Assembly (NCBI GenBank): GCA_035236585.1
Contig: CP141128.1
Location: 35,694,684 to 35,758,683 of the forward strand
Reading direction: 5' to 3'
Source: Warburgia ugandensis
Lineage: Eukaryota; Streptophyta; Magnoliopsida; Canellales; Canellaceae
DNA: 64,000 nucleotides
Shown here: positions 26,770 to 38,841 of the stretch, piece after piece
Layout of the letters: each line of letters begins with the position of its first letter
Numbering within the stretch: position 1 is the stretch's first letter
Made by a program: the position numbers and the translations under genes
The notes under the pieces: generated by a model
Seen by the model: only the letters and a program-made list of their open reading frames with translations
The model's database searches: none
What the model was told of the DNA's origin: nothing

Positions 26770-27180
26770 TGGGTTTTATATATAGTAATTGAATATAAGA
26801 TGGTTCAATGAAAATCATCCTATCTTATCCATAAATATTTCTTGTCAATATCTCCACCTTAATTTTATTTGAATACTATGATAGTTTCTGAAAACCATCT
26901 TATAATATCACAAGCAATACAAGATAGTTTCTAAAAATTGTCTTATAAAGACAGTTTATGAAAACCATCATATAATGCCACATAGAATATAAGACAGTTT
27001 CTGAAAACCATCTTATAATGTCACATAGATTATGAGATGGTTTCTAAAAACTGTCTTATAAAAAAAGTTTATAAGATGGTTTCTAAAAACCATCTTATAA
27101 TGTCATAAAGAATATAAGATGTTATAAATATTTTTTATACAATAGTTTTATTAAAACCATCTTATAATATCACATTTTAT
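26770..27180. repeat. Right subterminal hairpin array of the CACTA-like element
   Basis: At least six copies of a roughly 25-base self-complementary unit of the form aagatggtttctaaaaaccatctt, in both perfect and decayed versions, are separated by variable AT-rich spacers ending tgtcacat. The left subterminal region (25280-25510) has similar units. Such arrays are where CACTA transposases bind in known elements; binding here is inference. Confidence 0.7.
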
Positions 27181-29478
27181 AAGACAGTATTCAGAAACTA
27201 TTTTTTATTTTTAATAAGACAGTTGTGTTTAAACCTTCTTTTTTCTTAGTGTCTTATAAAATCCTAGTTTTAGTAGTGGGTCCTAGAATAACCTTAGGAA
27301 ACACCACTCATTAATATCTAATGTCTTAAATGTCTTAGAAAATTTAGTTTAAAATTTATCTTAATTTAGAAAAGAAGATAGAATTTCCCTTAGTACAATT
27401 CTTTGAATCAATGTCATTACCTTTCATAATGAATACTTGGAATTAATTTTTGATTCATTATAATTAGGTTTTACATAGAATACTTAGGATTCCATAATCT
27501 ATCTAGTTTCTAACAATCCATGAATTTCAAGTTAAATTTTCAAAGCAACCACATTACAAGAAAGTGATCATAGTTTTGATCTACTTCTTGAGTTATAAGG
27601 AAGAACAAGTGGTGGACTCTAATGCTAGTCTAGGTGGTCTATAATCCTACTGTGCACTTCCAAGAAAACTCTCAACAAGCTTATAGGAGAAGCTCAATTC
27701 GTATACAATGAGATCATATATAATGAAAGCTTCTTAGAAATAAAAGAACATTGGGATGTGCATGAAGACTTCTTGCTTACATTCTCTCTCCTACTCAACC
27801 AAATGAAGAGACCACCTAATGATTGGATGAGTTATCCATGCAAAGGTGTTGAATTCCACTTGGTCCCATGTGAAACACATGAAGGAAATCTTGAAGGAAT
27901 CAAGGCCATTCACTCTATGGTACTCCAATCCAATGGTGGAGAGAAAATGAAGCCTTATGGAAGATCTATATGTCCTAATTGGATCTCATCCACTCAAAAG
28001 GAAGTCAGCATGATCTAATGGCCAGGAATAAAGTAAAGAAAAGTTACAAACCCTAGCCATTTTTCCCATGTTGGAAAGTCAACCCAAAACCCTAAGAAAA
28101 GGAAGATCTCAACCACCCATCTTAATCCTACGGTCCACTTATTCTTAAGGTTTCTAAAACAATCACACATGGATTCCACATGCCCCCCCCTACACTTTTC
28201 TAATACTTAAACTCTCCTAAATTCCATGTCTTTCCCTCTCCTTCCTATCTCTTTCTGTTCACACTTATTCTCTTTCCTTCCCTTGGCTATTTCCTTTCCC
28301 ACCCTCTCTCTTTCCATCTTATTGCCTTCTATTTTCTTGTTCCACTTTCCCATATGGAAATCACACTCACCCCCCTCCATATTTAGCCCTACATTTCTTT
28401 CCATCCTAACTTGGCTTAATCTTAACCAATTGTGCCCCGTGACTCCAACTCTAAAAATCTATAGATAGGAGTGTTATGAATAGGTTTTTCATCTTTCACT
28501 TTTCCTGAAGAGCAAAGGCTAAAGAAAGGAGAAATAGATGGAGGAAGATCGCCCTCACCCAAGCTCCCTTCAAGCATCAATGTCCAATCCTTTGGAGATA
28601 AAGGTAGGGTCTCAACCTATTCCAATTCCTTTCTTGCTTATTTTATATTTTTTTCTCTTCCATCTTCATTCTCTTGCATGCATCATATAGGATTATATGC
28701 ATGAATTATTTTTTCATTGTTCTTACTTTTCATGCATCTTAGTCTTACTTGTTTAATTTTAGAAAGTTTTGCATGCACTTTTACACCCATTTTACTTTGT
28801 TTATTACATTATCTAGTTTGAATTGCACACACCAAGTATAGATCCATATTAGACGCGTGATAGATCATCTTAGTTTGCATGCATTCTCCTCCCTTAGTTG
28901 CGTATGTACTTCACCACCTTAGCATAATGCATAATTTTTCCATGCATAACACGCATGGCACTCATCTAGCCCTATATTACACACATCATTCTTGCTTGTT
29001 TAGTTATCTCATGTGTCATAGATCATGTTCCAAACCTAACATGTCTTTTATCTTCTTGTTTTAAGAACTTCCCTAAATTGCATGGTAGTTTCCACTTTTA
29101 GATAATTTATAATTTTAGGATTGCACGCATAGCACTAAGTTTGCATGCATGCTATGCTTGTTTCTAGCATAGTAAGCATCATACGTTAAAGTTTTTCTAA
29201 TTTAGATACACTCACTTTCTAAAATTAGAATCTCATGCATAGTGCTTGCTCAAATGCAATCATCTTAGTTAGGTTTTCCAATCTTATTTACATTCATCCT
29301 AGGATCATATTAGCAGTTAAAAGCATGTTAGGTTTTACACACACCTTCTAATTTTGCACACATGGTATCTTTCCATGCAAGGTACCTTGCACCCTCTAAT
29401 CACTTACATGTTTCCCTATCAAACACCTCTTCCACATGCCTCTCACTTCTTCACTTTCCATATCTTTTACATGCACAC

Positions 29479-30838
29479 CGATGCAATTTAATAATTACTA
29501 CAAGTGCACAGTTCTATTAAAGTATAGAAAATGCAAATATAGGTTGATCCCATGAGGACTCTTTGATAAATGGAGCTAATTAAAGCTTAGATCATCTTAC
29601 TTTAACCTAGCCAAGCATTCAAGAGAGGAAAGATTTTAACTTAAGCTAATGACATAGAAAGTAAGGAAAGTCAAGGCATAAAGGGAAGAAACAAGTAACT
29701 AACTAAGAAAGAAAGAAGCAACTAATCTAAGAAGTAGCCACTAATCTAAACAACTAAGCATCTAGAAAGTAAACCCTAAATTAGGCAAAAAAGCAATTAC
29801 GAAAACTAGGAAACTATCTAAAAGAACAACTAACTAAGAATTAAAGAAAGAAAACAAATTAACTAAGAAAAATAAAGAACTATTTCATTAATGGAAAAAT
29901 TACAAGGATTTTTTACATAATCAATAAAGAAAGGAAAGCAAGTAAAGTCCTTCAAATCTGGCATGAATTTTACTATAGAGTCCTCATGTTGTGTCACTCA
30001 ATAGGAGCTTATACACTTCTCTTCAACCCCAAAATACACTAAAGTTACGACAAAGCTTTTCTTATCTTTACCCCAACATGCCCCAAAGCAAAAAAAATGC
30101 CATCCATTGATCCTTAGGAATGAAATATTAGGGGAACCAAGGAAAGAGAAGTCTAACACCTTTCCTAAACAATCACCACCCTAGGAAAGAAAGAAGATAA
30201 TGTAGATGGAAGTAGAAAATGACATGACACTTTCCTTAAGCTAGAAACTCTAAAAAGAAGATAACTTCAAGGAGTTAGAAAGAGATTAGATAAGAGGTCA
30301 TTCATATTTAAGGAAGGGTGAACCTTAGAAGAGGCTCCTACCTTAAAAATGAAATTACACAAAAGAAAAGGAAAGGAGAGACAATGGCCCTTGGCTTAAT
30401 AGTCACCAGTTTTAGCTTTAAGAGATGAAGCAAGAGATAGGTACATGGTGTAGTCCTACCCTTCAACATGAAGCACTTAGCTAGGAATATAGGTGGCTTT
30501 ATGGATGAATTTGGATGTTTCCTCAAACTCATCTTAGAATCAGAAAGTCCCCTTAATGCCATAGAAAGACAAAAGGTTCCTTTCTTTTTCATTATTCCAA
30601 ATCCTAAAAAAGAAAGAGAATAGATAGAAAGAGAATGATGCAGAAACTAACTATACATGAAGTACGCTTGCAATAAAAAATAGAAAATGTGTGAGTGTAT
30701 GGAAATAGAAAGTGGGAGATAAGGGTGCATGTGAAAGTGAAGAGAGATTTGTGTAAGTGAAGGGAAGTGCGAGTGAGTGATGGGAGTGGAGGATGTGTGC
30801 AACTTAGCATGGAAGGATACCATGCAAGTGAAAGTAGA

Positions 30839-30930
<92 letters not shown>

Positions 30931-33116
30931 TGCTTATGAAAGGAAATATGGTGTGTGCAATTAAAGATGTCATGCATGGAGTGTATTATGCATGCAAACT
31001 AAATGATTATCATATAAAACCTAAGAGTCTAACATGTATGGAACTTCTAATATGATCCTCGAATAGATGCAAAGAAAATAGAAAGTCTAAGTCAAGCTAA
31101 ACATATTTCTAAAATTAGAACGTGCCATGTTTCTAAATTAAAAAAGTGCTAGATCTAAGAATTGATCATGCAATTAGCTTCTAAAATTGTCCTTAAGTGA
31201 TCCTAAGATGTATGGATAGAAAGATGAAAAGCTAACAAAAGCTAAAAAAATAAAGAATCTAAGAATTAAATATGAGATCCTAAAATTAGAAATTACCCTA
31301 CTTCTATATTAGGAAAGTGCTAAAACATGGAAAGCAAAGATGATGAAGGATATGCTATGCTAAAAACATGATCTATTATGCAAGAGAGAACTTAAGTAAA
31401 CAAAACTACCATACAAAGACTACCATGTGTGCAATCAAAGGAAGCTATAAAGAGTGCCATGCATGTAACTATCTAGAGAAAAAGATACATGCCATACAAA
31501 GATGGTGAAATGTGTGTGAAACCTAAGAGACATGCAAAGTTAGAGTGATGGATAGGGAAATTTGGAGATGCATGCTTATAACTCTAGGATGAGAGATGCT
31601 AAGATGTTATGCATGAATTACAAAGCAAAGAAGAATGGGATTAATGCATGAAAACTATGGAACAAGCTAAAAATAAGAAGTAAACGTGGTCTAAATGGAG
31701 AGTGCATGCTATGCATAAGATATCTAATCAAACAAAAATAAAACTAGTTTCCTTAGATGAATGCATGCAAGAGTATGATACATAGAAGAGATAGAAGAGA
31801 AATTAAAAGAAAATCAGCAAGAAAGGAATTGGAATAGGTTAAGTGCCCTACCTTTATCTCCAAAGGATTGAACATTAATGCATGAAGGGAGCTTGGGACA
31901 GGGTGATGTTCCTCCCTTTGTTTCTCCTAGCTTTGGATTTGAATTCTAGGGAAAGTTGAAAGATCCTAAACACATTCTTAACACCACTATTTATAGATTC
32001 TTTGAGTGGGAATCATGAAGCACGAATGGTTGAGATCAAGCCTTTCTAAGATAGAATGGAATGGAGGGCTAGATGGGGAAGACATGATTTTCATATGGAA
32101 GTGTGGGAGTGGAAGATGGAAAGGAATAAGAGAGAATAAGAAAGAGGAAAGACTACGAGATGAAAGGCAATAAGTGGGAAAGAAAAGAGATAGAAAGAAA
32201 AGGGAAGGGAAATTAGGTGGAAAGAATCTAGGGTTTTTAAATTTAGAAGAGTCCAAAGGGGGACATGGAATCTATGTGGTTGTGTGTGTGGTATTTTAGA
32301 AACCCTAAGATGTAAGTGGACCATTGGATAATGATGGGTCATTCAAATCTTCATTTTCTTAGCGTTTTGGGTTGACTTTTCAACATAAAAATGGTGGCTA
32401 GGGTTCATAACTTTCCTTTACTTCATTTTTGGACCTTAGATCATGCTTACCCTTTCTTCAATGGATGAGATCCCATTAGGATGTGCACATCTTCCTTAAG
32501 ACTTCATTTCCTCTCTAACATTGGATTGGATTGCCTAGAATGAATGCTCTTGATTCCTTAAAGATTTCCTTCATGTATTTCATGTGGGACCAAGTGTGTT
32601 TCACCACCTTTGCATAGATAAAACATCCAATCATTGGTTGGTCTACTTTATTTAGTTGAGTAGGAGAGAGAGTAAGCAAAAAGTCTTCATGGGGTCCCAT
32701 TTTTCTTTTATTTTTTAGAAGCTTTCATTGTATATTATCCCATTGTATGTGAATTGAAATTCATTTAGAAACTTCCAAAGGTAGTGAAATGCAGGCATGC
32801 ATGCATTCACTCATAGCAAGTTTGTCACGTTTCCACTTTCATTTGAATAAGAGTTGTACATGGGCTTTCTGATTGCTCTAACTTTGATAGTGACACCTAA
32901 TGATCCTTCTGAACCCCCAGGACTTCATTTATGGCATGTGTACATCTACAATGAAGTTTAGAAGGTAAAATTACTCTTTTAAGGGTAAAATTATCAATTT
33001 TGTGCATTTTTTTTATCTATACCTTGGACTTGCAAAATTGTAGAATTAACCCTAATTAGTGATATTTAAGTGATTTCTTGGGCTAAAACCTCCTAAATAT
33101 AAAGAAATATATATCA
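29479..33116 (-). mobile_element. Family C solo LTR, inverted, inside another family C LTR
   Basis: Read on the minus strand from 33116 it begins TGATATATATTTC and runs without interruption to 29479. It aligns with the split plus-strand copy. A perfect 5-bp duplication, cacac, lies at 29474-29478 and 33117-33121. It contains a long (GT)n tract that the host copy lacks. No internal region is attached. Pyrimidine- and purine-rich short frames within it are not supported as genes. Confidence 0.8.
30841..30929. repeat. (GT)n microsatellite
   Basis: About 89 bases of pure GT within the inverted family C LTR. Open frames reading Cys-Val or Thr-His repeats through it are artefacts. Confidence 0.97.
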
Positions 33117-34409
33117 CACACTTTCTAATTTTGCACACATTGTTAATGCTTAGTTCATTCATTCATTCATGCATCATGCTCATTCGATCTCTTCTCTCCC
33201 TATTTTCTTCTCTTTTGGGACTTGGAATGAAGAAAAGGACAGGAGCTTTATGCTTTTCTATGGCATGAAGGAATCTTTCTAAATCCTAAACAAGGTTAAA
33301 GAAACATCCAAATTCATCCATAAATCCGCCTGAGTTCCTAGCTAAGGGATTCATGTTGAAGAGTAGGCTAAATTAAGTGGTTATCTCCTTCTTTATCTCC
33401 TAAGGCTGGAATTGGTAAGTCCTAAACCAAGGGCCACTTTCTCCATTTTTCTTTCTCTTTATTCTATTTCATTCTTAAGGTAGGAAGCTTCTTCTATGTC
33501 TAACCCTTTGTAAGATGAATGACCTCTAATCCCTCTCTATCTCTCTCCTAAAAGCTACCCTCTTTTTCTAAGAGTATCTAGTTAAGGAGATGCAAACATT
33601 TGTTTTATACTACTATTCCATATCTTCTTTTCTTCTATAAAAGGTGGTGGACTTTTGGAAAAAGTGTTAGGGCTTTTCTTGGCTGCCCTAGCACTTCATT
33701 CCTAAGGATCATTGAAAAGGATTTGAACTTTTGGGTTGTAGCATGTTGGGTTAAGCATATGAGAAAAGCTTAGTAGTAACTTTGTGTAACATGGCTTAAA
33801 AGGAAGTGTACAAGCTCCTATTGAGTGACACAACAGGCGAGCCCTACAATGGAATTCAAGCCCGAGAAAGAAGAGGATGTTAAAGAGCCTCATTGAGTGA
33901 CCCAACAAAGGACTCCTATAGCGAACACTTCAAAGGAAGTTTACCTGCTTTATCTTTTTTCCTTTCCTTTATTGCTTATGTATCAAATTCTTGTAAACAA
34001 TCTATTAATGAAATAGATTCTTTTCTTTTATTACTTTCTTTAGTCGCTTTAGTTTCCTTACTTTACTTTATTTACTTACTTTGATTTAGTTTAATTGCTT
34101 AGTTTATTAGCTTAGATTTATTTACTTCATTGAGTGTTGGCTAGGTTAAAGTAAAAGTAACTTAGGTTTTAATTAAGTCCTTATTAAGAGTCCATTTAGG
34201 ATCAACCTGTATTTGCCACTTTTATACTTCAATATATGCACTTGTACTGATTATTAGAACACATCAATCAACATCAAAAAGTTATTAATATTCCTTCTCC
34301 TTTACATTACCCTGATTTAGCTAGGGTTAAGTTGGCTCTGCATCTCCTTAAAAGGTTGTTCATTCTTCTTTTGATGTAGATGAATGGTGGGGCTTAAACC
34401 CATAGTATT

Positions 34410-36966
34410 TGGTATAGCTTTAAAATTTACTCACAAGTGCATGAGTCAATGTAGTATTAGCACTCAAGAGAGGACTCTCCCAGGAGGAATCTCACAAATT
34501 TGTATGTTGGATGGATCTTATTTAAAGTGCTTAACTTTAGTCAAAGAGAGAGGGTGATTTGAAATTAAATTTAAACTAGGAAAATAAATGCATGAAATTA
34601 GAGACTACAATTAAAGGAAACTTTCTAAAATTAAAACTAAGAAACAGAAATAGAAACTAAAGTAACTAACATGCACTTAACAAAAGTAACCAATGCAAAA
34701 CAAGCATGAATTAAGTTAAGCAACTAACTTAAGGAGACTACTAAAATGAAAATTTTCTTAAATTAACACTTTCTTAAACTAGAATTAGAAATTTTCTAAA
34801 GATAGAACTTTATAAAATCAAATTAGGAAACATTCTAACACTAAATTAATATGCAAAAACAATTAACCAATGAGATCTAACTAAATTTAACAAGAAATTA
34901 GAACCATGCATGTAAATGAAAACTACAATTAAAGAGACTTTCTAATCCTACAACTTTCTAAAGATGGAACTTTCCAAAAAAAGAAAAAAGGTAAATTTCT
35001 AAACCTATAACAAGAATCAAACAACTAAATAACAACTTTTAAAGCAAGATTAAACAACTAAACTAACCATAATGAAAAGGAAAGTGAGCTGGTACCATGC
35101 ACATGATCCATGGATTGTGTGCATGGTTCATGGATCCAAAGATAGCCAATTTTGATGATTCCAAAGCAAACAAATATGCAACCTAAGCTATGAACTTAAT
35201 AATCAACCTAAAAATCTAAATGGGTTCCTAAGGATTTAAGCAAATAAAGTGTTTCGATGGATGCAAACAAGGCACAAAGATCAAAGGGAAAAAACTCTAG
35301 ATTTCAACTACTTGAAAACACCAACTAAATCATTCATAATAAAGCTTCTATAAAAAAATAAAAAATTGCAAGATAACAACCCAAATCTAATGAACTTTGA
35401 TGAAAGAAACATTTCATAACAACAATCCTCAAGAAACTTTATTGCATTGTCACCAACTTACAATAAAATTCTGTGCAAAAAATTAGTATAAAATTTCTAG
35501 AAATTGCACAACAAACTATGGCCTAAATCCAAATCTAAAAAAAAAATGATCATAGGCTAAAGTAAGCTAACATGCAAAGAACACCCAAAAATAAATTCAA
35601 GAGAAAAGATGGCTAAGATGATGAACTAAAGTAAGAAAAATGGAACTAAAGCTAGGATGAAAAACAAGGTGGAAATTTTGAATTTTCGAAGAGGGAAATC
35701 AAGGTTGCAAGTTATTTATTCTCTTGGCTATCACTACCAAAGGAGAACTAATTTGAATCCTAAGGGAATGAGTAAGAAAAATGGATGAAATTGAAGCAAA
35801 TAAAAGAGGGAAAGATATGAGAGAAGATGAGTGAAAAACTAAACAGCAAAACAATGGAAACTAAGACAATGAAACTAAAAGAATGAAGGCAAACTACTAA
35901 CCTCAATTGAAGAACAAATAACAAAGGAATAGCAAAAATTCCAAAGGAAGAAAAGCACCAAAAGAATTCCAAATTCCAGCAGCAAAGATCACCAAAGTGG
36001 AGCTATGTTTGAAGGTCATCTCACCCAACCCCTACTTGGAAAAAAGCATTGAACTCCATGGGGTTTTTATACCATTCTTTATGGAGAGTTCTATCAAATA
36101 TTGTAATATGAACTACACAATCAGATTGATTTAGCTTCCCATTTGATGGATGTTCAATCTAGGAAAGGGAAGGAAATATAAATCTAGGGCTGAGGTAGAG
36201 AATGGAGGAAAGATAGGTGGAAGGTGAGGTAAGCAAGGTGATGTAAGAAAGAGAGGAGCATGGGTGGTCGGTTTCCTAATTTAGAAGGGGGGAGGCGTCT
36301 TTTTCTTAATAAGGAAGTGTGGGCCTCCAACTCCCCTCTTAAGGTGGTTTTGGATGGTGGGAAGAGTGAGGGAGTAATAAAAAAAAAAAAAAGAAAAGAT
36401 AGAAAATTTGAAAGAAAACCTAGGGTTTGATGTGCTTTGAATGGACTTAGATCTAGGGATTTCTTAACTAGGAAACCGCTTGAAATTGCCAATTAAACAA
36501 GGGGGCCATCTTCTTCTATGAAGATGGCTCCCTCCCTAAGTAAAATATGGGGAACCCTAAGGTGAATAGTGGATTAGGGATGGGAAATGGATTAAGAAGT
36601 TCGACTTTTCTCTCTTGATGGATCCCTTAATGGATGATCATCTTAACTTTTCTCTCTCAAAATCCCTTAAAAGTCACACTTAACATAGGAAAGTTGCTTA
36701 AACTGATGTTCCAATCATGTGGCATTCATACTTGGCTTGATGGATCATTCCTTGATAGCTTATGTGGATTCAATGCTTGACTTCAAGGCTTAAGTAGCTC
36801 ATGTGGCTTATCACCCTTTTTCATGGTGTTAATGGTTAAGTGGCTTGAATGGCCCCCATTTAAAGGTGGTGGAAATGCATGGCTTGGGCTTGGATCCATA
36901 TCTAGTAAGCTTTTGCTTCTCCAATTGCATCTTTACTTACCCTAGGATAGTCTTGAACCTTCATGA
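34410..36966 (-). mobile_element. Partial LTR of the element 1 family, minus strand
   Basis: The reverse complement matches most of the element 1 LTR, ending with an AAGCTATACCA-like terminus at 34410. Landmarks include the block around the LTR U5 side (34480-34560) and the catgcatttccacc block near 36870. It abuts the Mutator-like relic on the right. It is the probable 5' LTR of the oldest, minus-strand relic in the window. It is incomplete. Confidence 0.7.
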
Positions 36967-36974
36967 CTCCTCTT

Positions 36975-37720
36975 TATATCCATTAGCTAATTCATGAAAG
37001 CACACATATTATTTGGACCACTAACTTAATGGCATTTGCAAGATTTTTGCTCCTCACCTTGTATACTTATGTCCATGTTCTTTCAAAATGCTATCTAAGT
37101 GACCCACAGAGCCTTTGCCTTTGTCCTCCAACATTCTGCTAGAGTCACATCCAAGTTACATCTATCCCTTATGTCACCCATTTATTCCCTCATCTTCATA
37201 TTGGGTTCCCTCCTTAGCTTTTTCATAAACACATACTACTTAGCTAAGTAACTAAATGACTTGTCTATTCTTGTGTGATTTAACACGAGTGAATGCTATT
37301 TGAAGCCTTCACTTGAAAGATTTGCATCATTTTGTCAAAAGAGGCACATATTCTCCTTGGACACCCTTTAAAGGCACATGTGACCTCAATCCTCTATTTT
37401 TAATACTTATTGAATGTTATATATCTACCATCTTGGATAGAGTATGCTCTAATAGCTTCCTTGAATTCCTCACCACGTGTGAACTGCATGCCTACTATAA
37501 AACTACCAGGTTGTGCTCCACATTGGCATCATAAATAGGAAACCATTGCTCTTTTCTTATATCCTCCAAATTTTCATCCTTGAAAAATGTGTCATAGTTA
37601 AAAGATTTTATGTAGTCTAATGCATCCACCTCTACAGTGGTAGGTGCTGAACTTTGGGTGGTTGTGGTCATCCTTTTTTACTTTGATGGTGTTGTCATCA
37701 ATTGAGGTTTCTCATCCTCC
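36975..37720 (-). pseudogene. Mutator-like (MuDR) transposase relic
   Basis: On the minus strand, translated segments resemble the N-terminal part of plant MuDR-type transposases. A lead-in segment (about 37500-37620) contains DYIKSFNYDTFFKDENLED. Next comes the DNA-binding-domain region (about 37275-37490) with GMQFTRGEEFKEAIRAYSIQ and then TCAFKGCPRRICASFDKMM and FQVKASNSIHSC, matching the usual pattern of two Cys pairs followed by His-x-Cys. A further segment (about 37000-37270) contains KALWVT after a shift of frame. Stops (for example after the NKY segment) and frameshifts are present and the catalytic DDE domain is absent, so it is dead. No terminal inverted repeats were identified. The family call rests on my recognition of the motif order and needs a profile search. 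Confidence 0.65.
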
Positions 37721-38237
37721 ACTCCTTGCCATCTCTTATCTTTTAGTCCTTTACCTTGTCTTTGATTTTAGAAACTTCTTCACTAATGGTTCCAAGAGGG
37801 GGATGAGTTGGGCTCGAATGAAATACCTAAGGATTTTTTTTCTACAATTCAACCTAAGGCAAGTTTGAAGGTTTGAAGTGTTTTAGTCTCAAAAATCACT
37901 AAAAAACAAATTTTCAAACACTAGAAATAAATAAAAAGGATGATCAATGGATTGTGAGAAGAATGACAAAAAGATTTCGCACAAACCTTTTGTTAAACAC
38001 TTAGAAGATGGAAAATTATGAGTTGAAAAGATTGAGAACTTTTGGACAAAAGATTCATGCATACATTCAACATATGTGGTGGATGTATATGAAAAATAAT
38101 GAAGTTGAGTGAAATTGTTGGCCAATCAAATCAAGAATTATCCAAGCTATAAGCTAAGAAATGCAATGTCAACACATAAGGATTTATAAAGGTTTTGCCA
38201 GCCTACCTAATGCCTACTTCCTCTCTCAGATTTTGTA
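37721..38237. other. No supported feature
   Basis: AT-rich sequence with scattered short frames. The last part (about 38165-38237) resembles text often seen in decayed retroelements, but I cannot assign it. Confidence 0.4.
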
Positions 38238-38841
38238 GTTTTTTCTTTTGCAGTTCCTCGACGTGACATGAGCGTGAAAGAGGTTCAAGAATCAATTTTC
38301 TTTTCATAAGGGCTAAAAATGAATCACTTATTTTGGCTTTTTGACCCCATATTGTAGGGTGGATCTCAAAAGATATGAAAGATCTCCCTCCAAGTCATAC
38401 ATACAACTTTCATAGAATATTGCTTTCCATAGATTTCTATATGTATCTATGAGATTGAGTATGGAATTCTGTTTACTCACTTGAAATTGAGTATCGGTTT
38501 CCCTCCTTTTCTTGGTAGGATTGGAAATCCTATATTGTACATATCCATACGATTAAGTCCTGGGGTTTCCAAAATAGTGTAATGTAATAAGAAGTGCTTC
38601 GAATCATTACTATTTGACTTGAACCTGTTCTGAAAAAGTCGAGGTATTTTGAATTGCTTGTTGACACGAACAAAGAAAGGGAAAACCTTTGAATTGATTT
38701 CACTATTGGACCTTGAACATAGAATAGTTCTAAATCAAATCTCTTTAGAAAGAAGATCTTTTGTCTCATGGTAGCCTGCTCCAGTCCCCTTATGAAACTT
38801 TCATGATTGGGTTAGCCATACGCTTCACATGTATACCCTCC
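38238..38841 (-). pseudogene. rps12: Plastid DNA insert: rps12 intron and 3' exon
   Basis: The block from about 38238 to 38841 matches, from memory, the angiosperm plastid inverted-repeat region holding the end of rps12. On the minus strand, 38841-38355 corresponds to the group II cis-intron, with recognisable pieces such as atgagacaaaagatcttctt and aaacagaattccatactcaa. About 38328-38353 corresponds to the small last exon, ending in GVKKPK and a stop. The first exons and the start of the intron are missing, so no protein can be made here. Many small differences from the plastid sequence suggest a transfer that is not recent. It is a nuclear plastid insert (NUPT). Confidence 0.85.

Larger units (their letters stand above)
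25235..27278. mobile_element. Non-autonomous CACTA-like (En/Spm) DNA transposon
   Basis: The left end reads CACTCCTACAGCAAGTGATT and the right end, read inward on the minus strand, CACTACTAAAACTAGGATTT. These are diverged inverted ends of the CACTA type. The flanks gat (25232-25234) and ggt (27279-27281) fit a 3-bp duplication with one change; the uninterrupted left LTR of element 2 has gat at this place. Subterminal regions on both sides carry many copies of a short hairpin unit, gatggtttctaaaaaccatc, and variants. The middle has about five tandem units of roughly 200 bp (25490-26445), then a pyrimidine-rich block (26520-26725). No transposase is present, so it would have needed an autonomous partner. 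Confidence 0.8.
13536..27677 (+). mobile_element. Non-autonomous LTR retroelement, LARD-like (element 2)
   Basis: Long direct repeats starting TGTTGAGTGCTTAATTTTGT and ending CTCTCAACA flank a non-coding internal region. The 5-bp duplication agctt (13531-13535 and 27678-27682) defines both ends. Internal blocks match element 1 although the LTR starts do not. No gag, protease, reverse transcriptase or integrase is recognisable. It carries two younger insertions: a Ty3/gypsy solo LTR (17664-20110) in the internal region and a CACTA-like element (25235-27278) in the right LTR. The LTRs differ by roughly 15 percent by eye, so it is old. It is a fossil. Confidence 0.85.
22548..27677 (+). repeat. 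3' LTR of element 2, with a DNA transposon inside
   Basis: It aligns with 13536-16696. The alignment is interrupted only by the CACTA-like element at 25235-27278; without it the LTR is about 3.1 kb. It ends CTCTCAACA, followed by the duplicated target agctt. Confidence 0.85.
13182..34266 (+). mobile_element. Family C solo LTR, split by later insertions
   Basis: Three separated plus-strand pieces (13182-13535, 27683-29478, 33122-34266) align in order with the uninterrupted minus-strand copy at 29479-33116. Together they make an LTR of about 3.3 kb starting TGATATAC and ending ACATCA. Probable target duplication: gtcaa at 13177-13181 and atcaa at 34267-34271. The first gap is element 2 and the second gap is the inverted copy. 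No internal region is attached, so this is a solo LTR left by recombination. The superfamily is not recognisable. Confidence 0.7.

Noticed and set aside
26498-26792. Leucine/serine-rich frames as a membrane protein
   Set aside because: They come from a pyrimidine-rich block in the CACTA-like element.
28207-28468. Paired sense and antisense frames rich in Phe/Leu/Ser or Lys/Glu
   Set aside because: The pyrimidine-rich tract in the family C LTR is open on both strands by composition.
30767-31055. Open frames with long Cys-Val and Thr-His repeats
   Set aside because: They are translations of a pure (GT)n microsatellite on both strands.
27683-34266. A fold-back transposon or Polinton-like element with long inverted ends
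   Set aside because: The order of segments and the cacac duplication fit one LTR inserted inverted into another. No capsid, polymerase or other such gene is present.
38328-38841. A functional rps12 gene
   Set aside because: Only the intron part and last exon are present, in nuclear repeat context.
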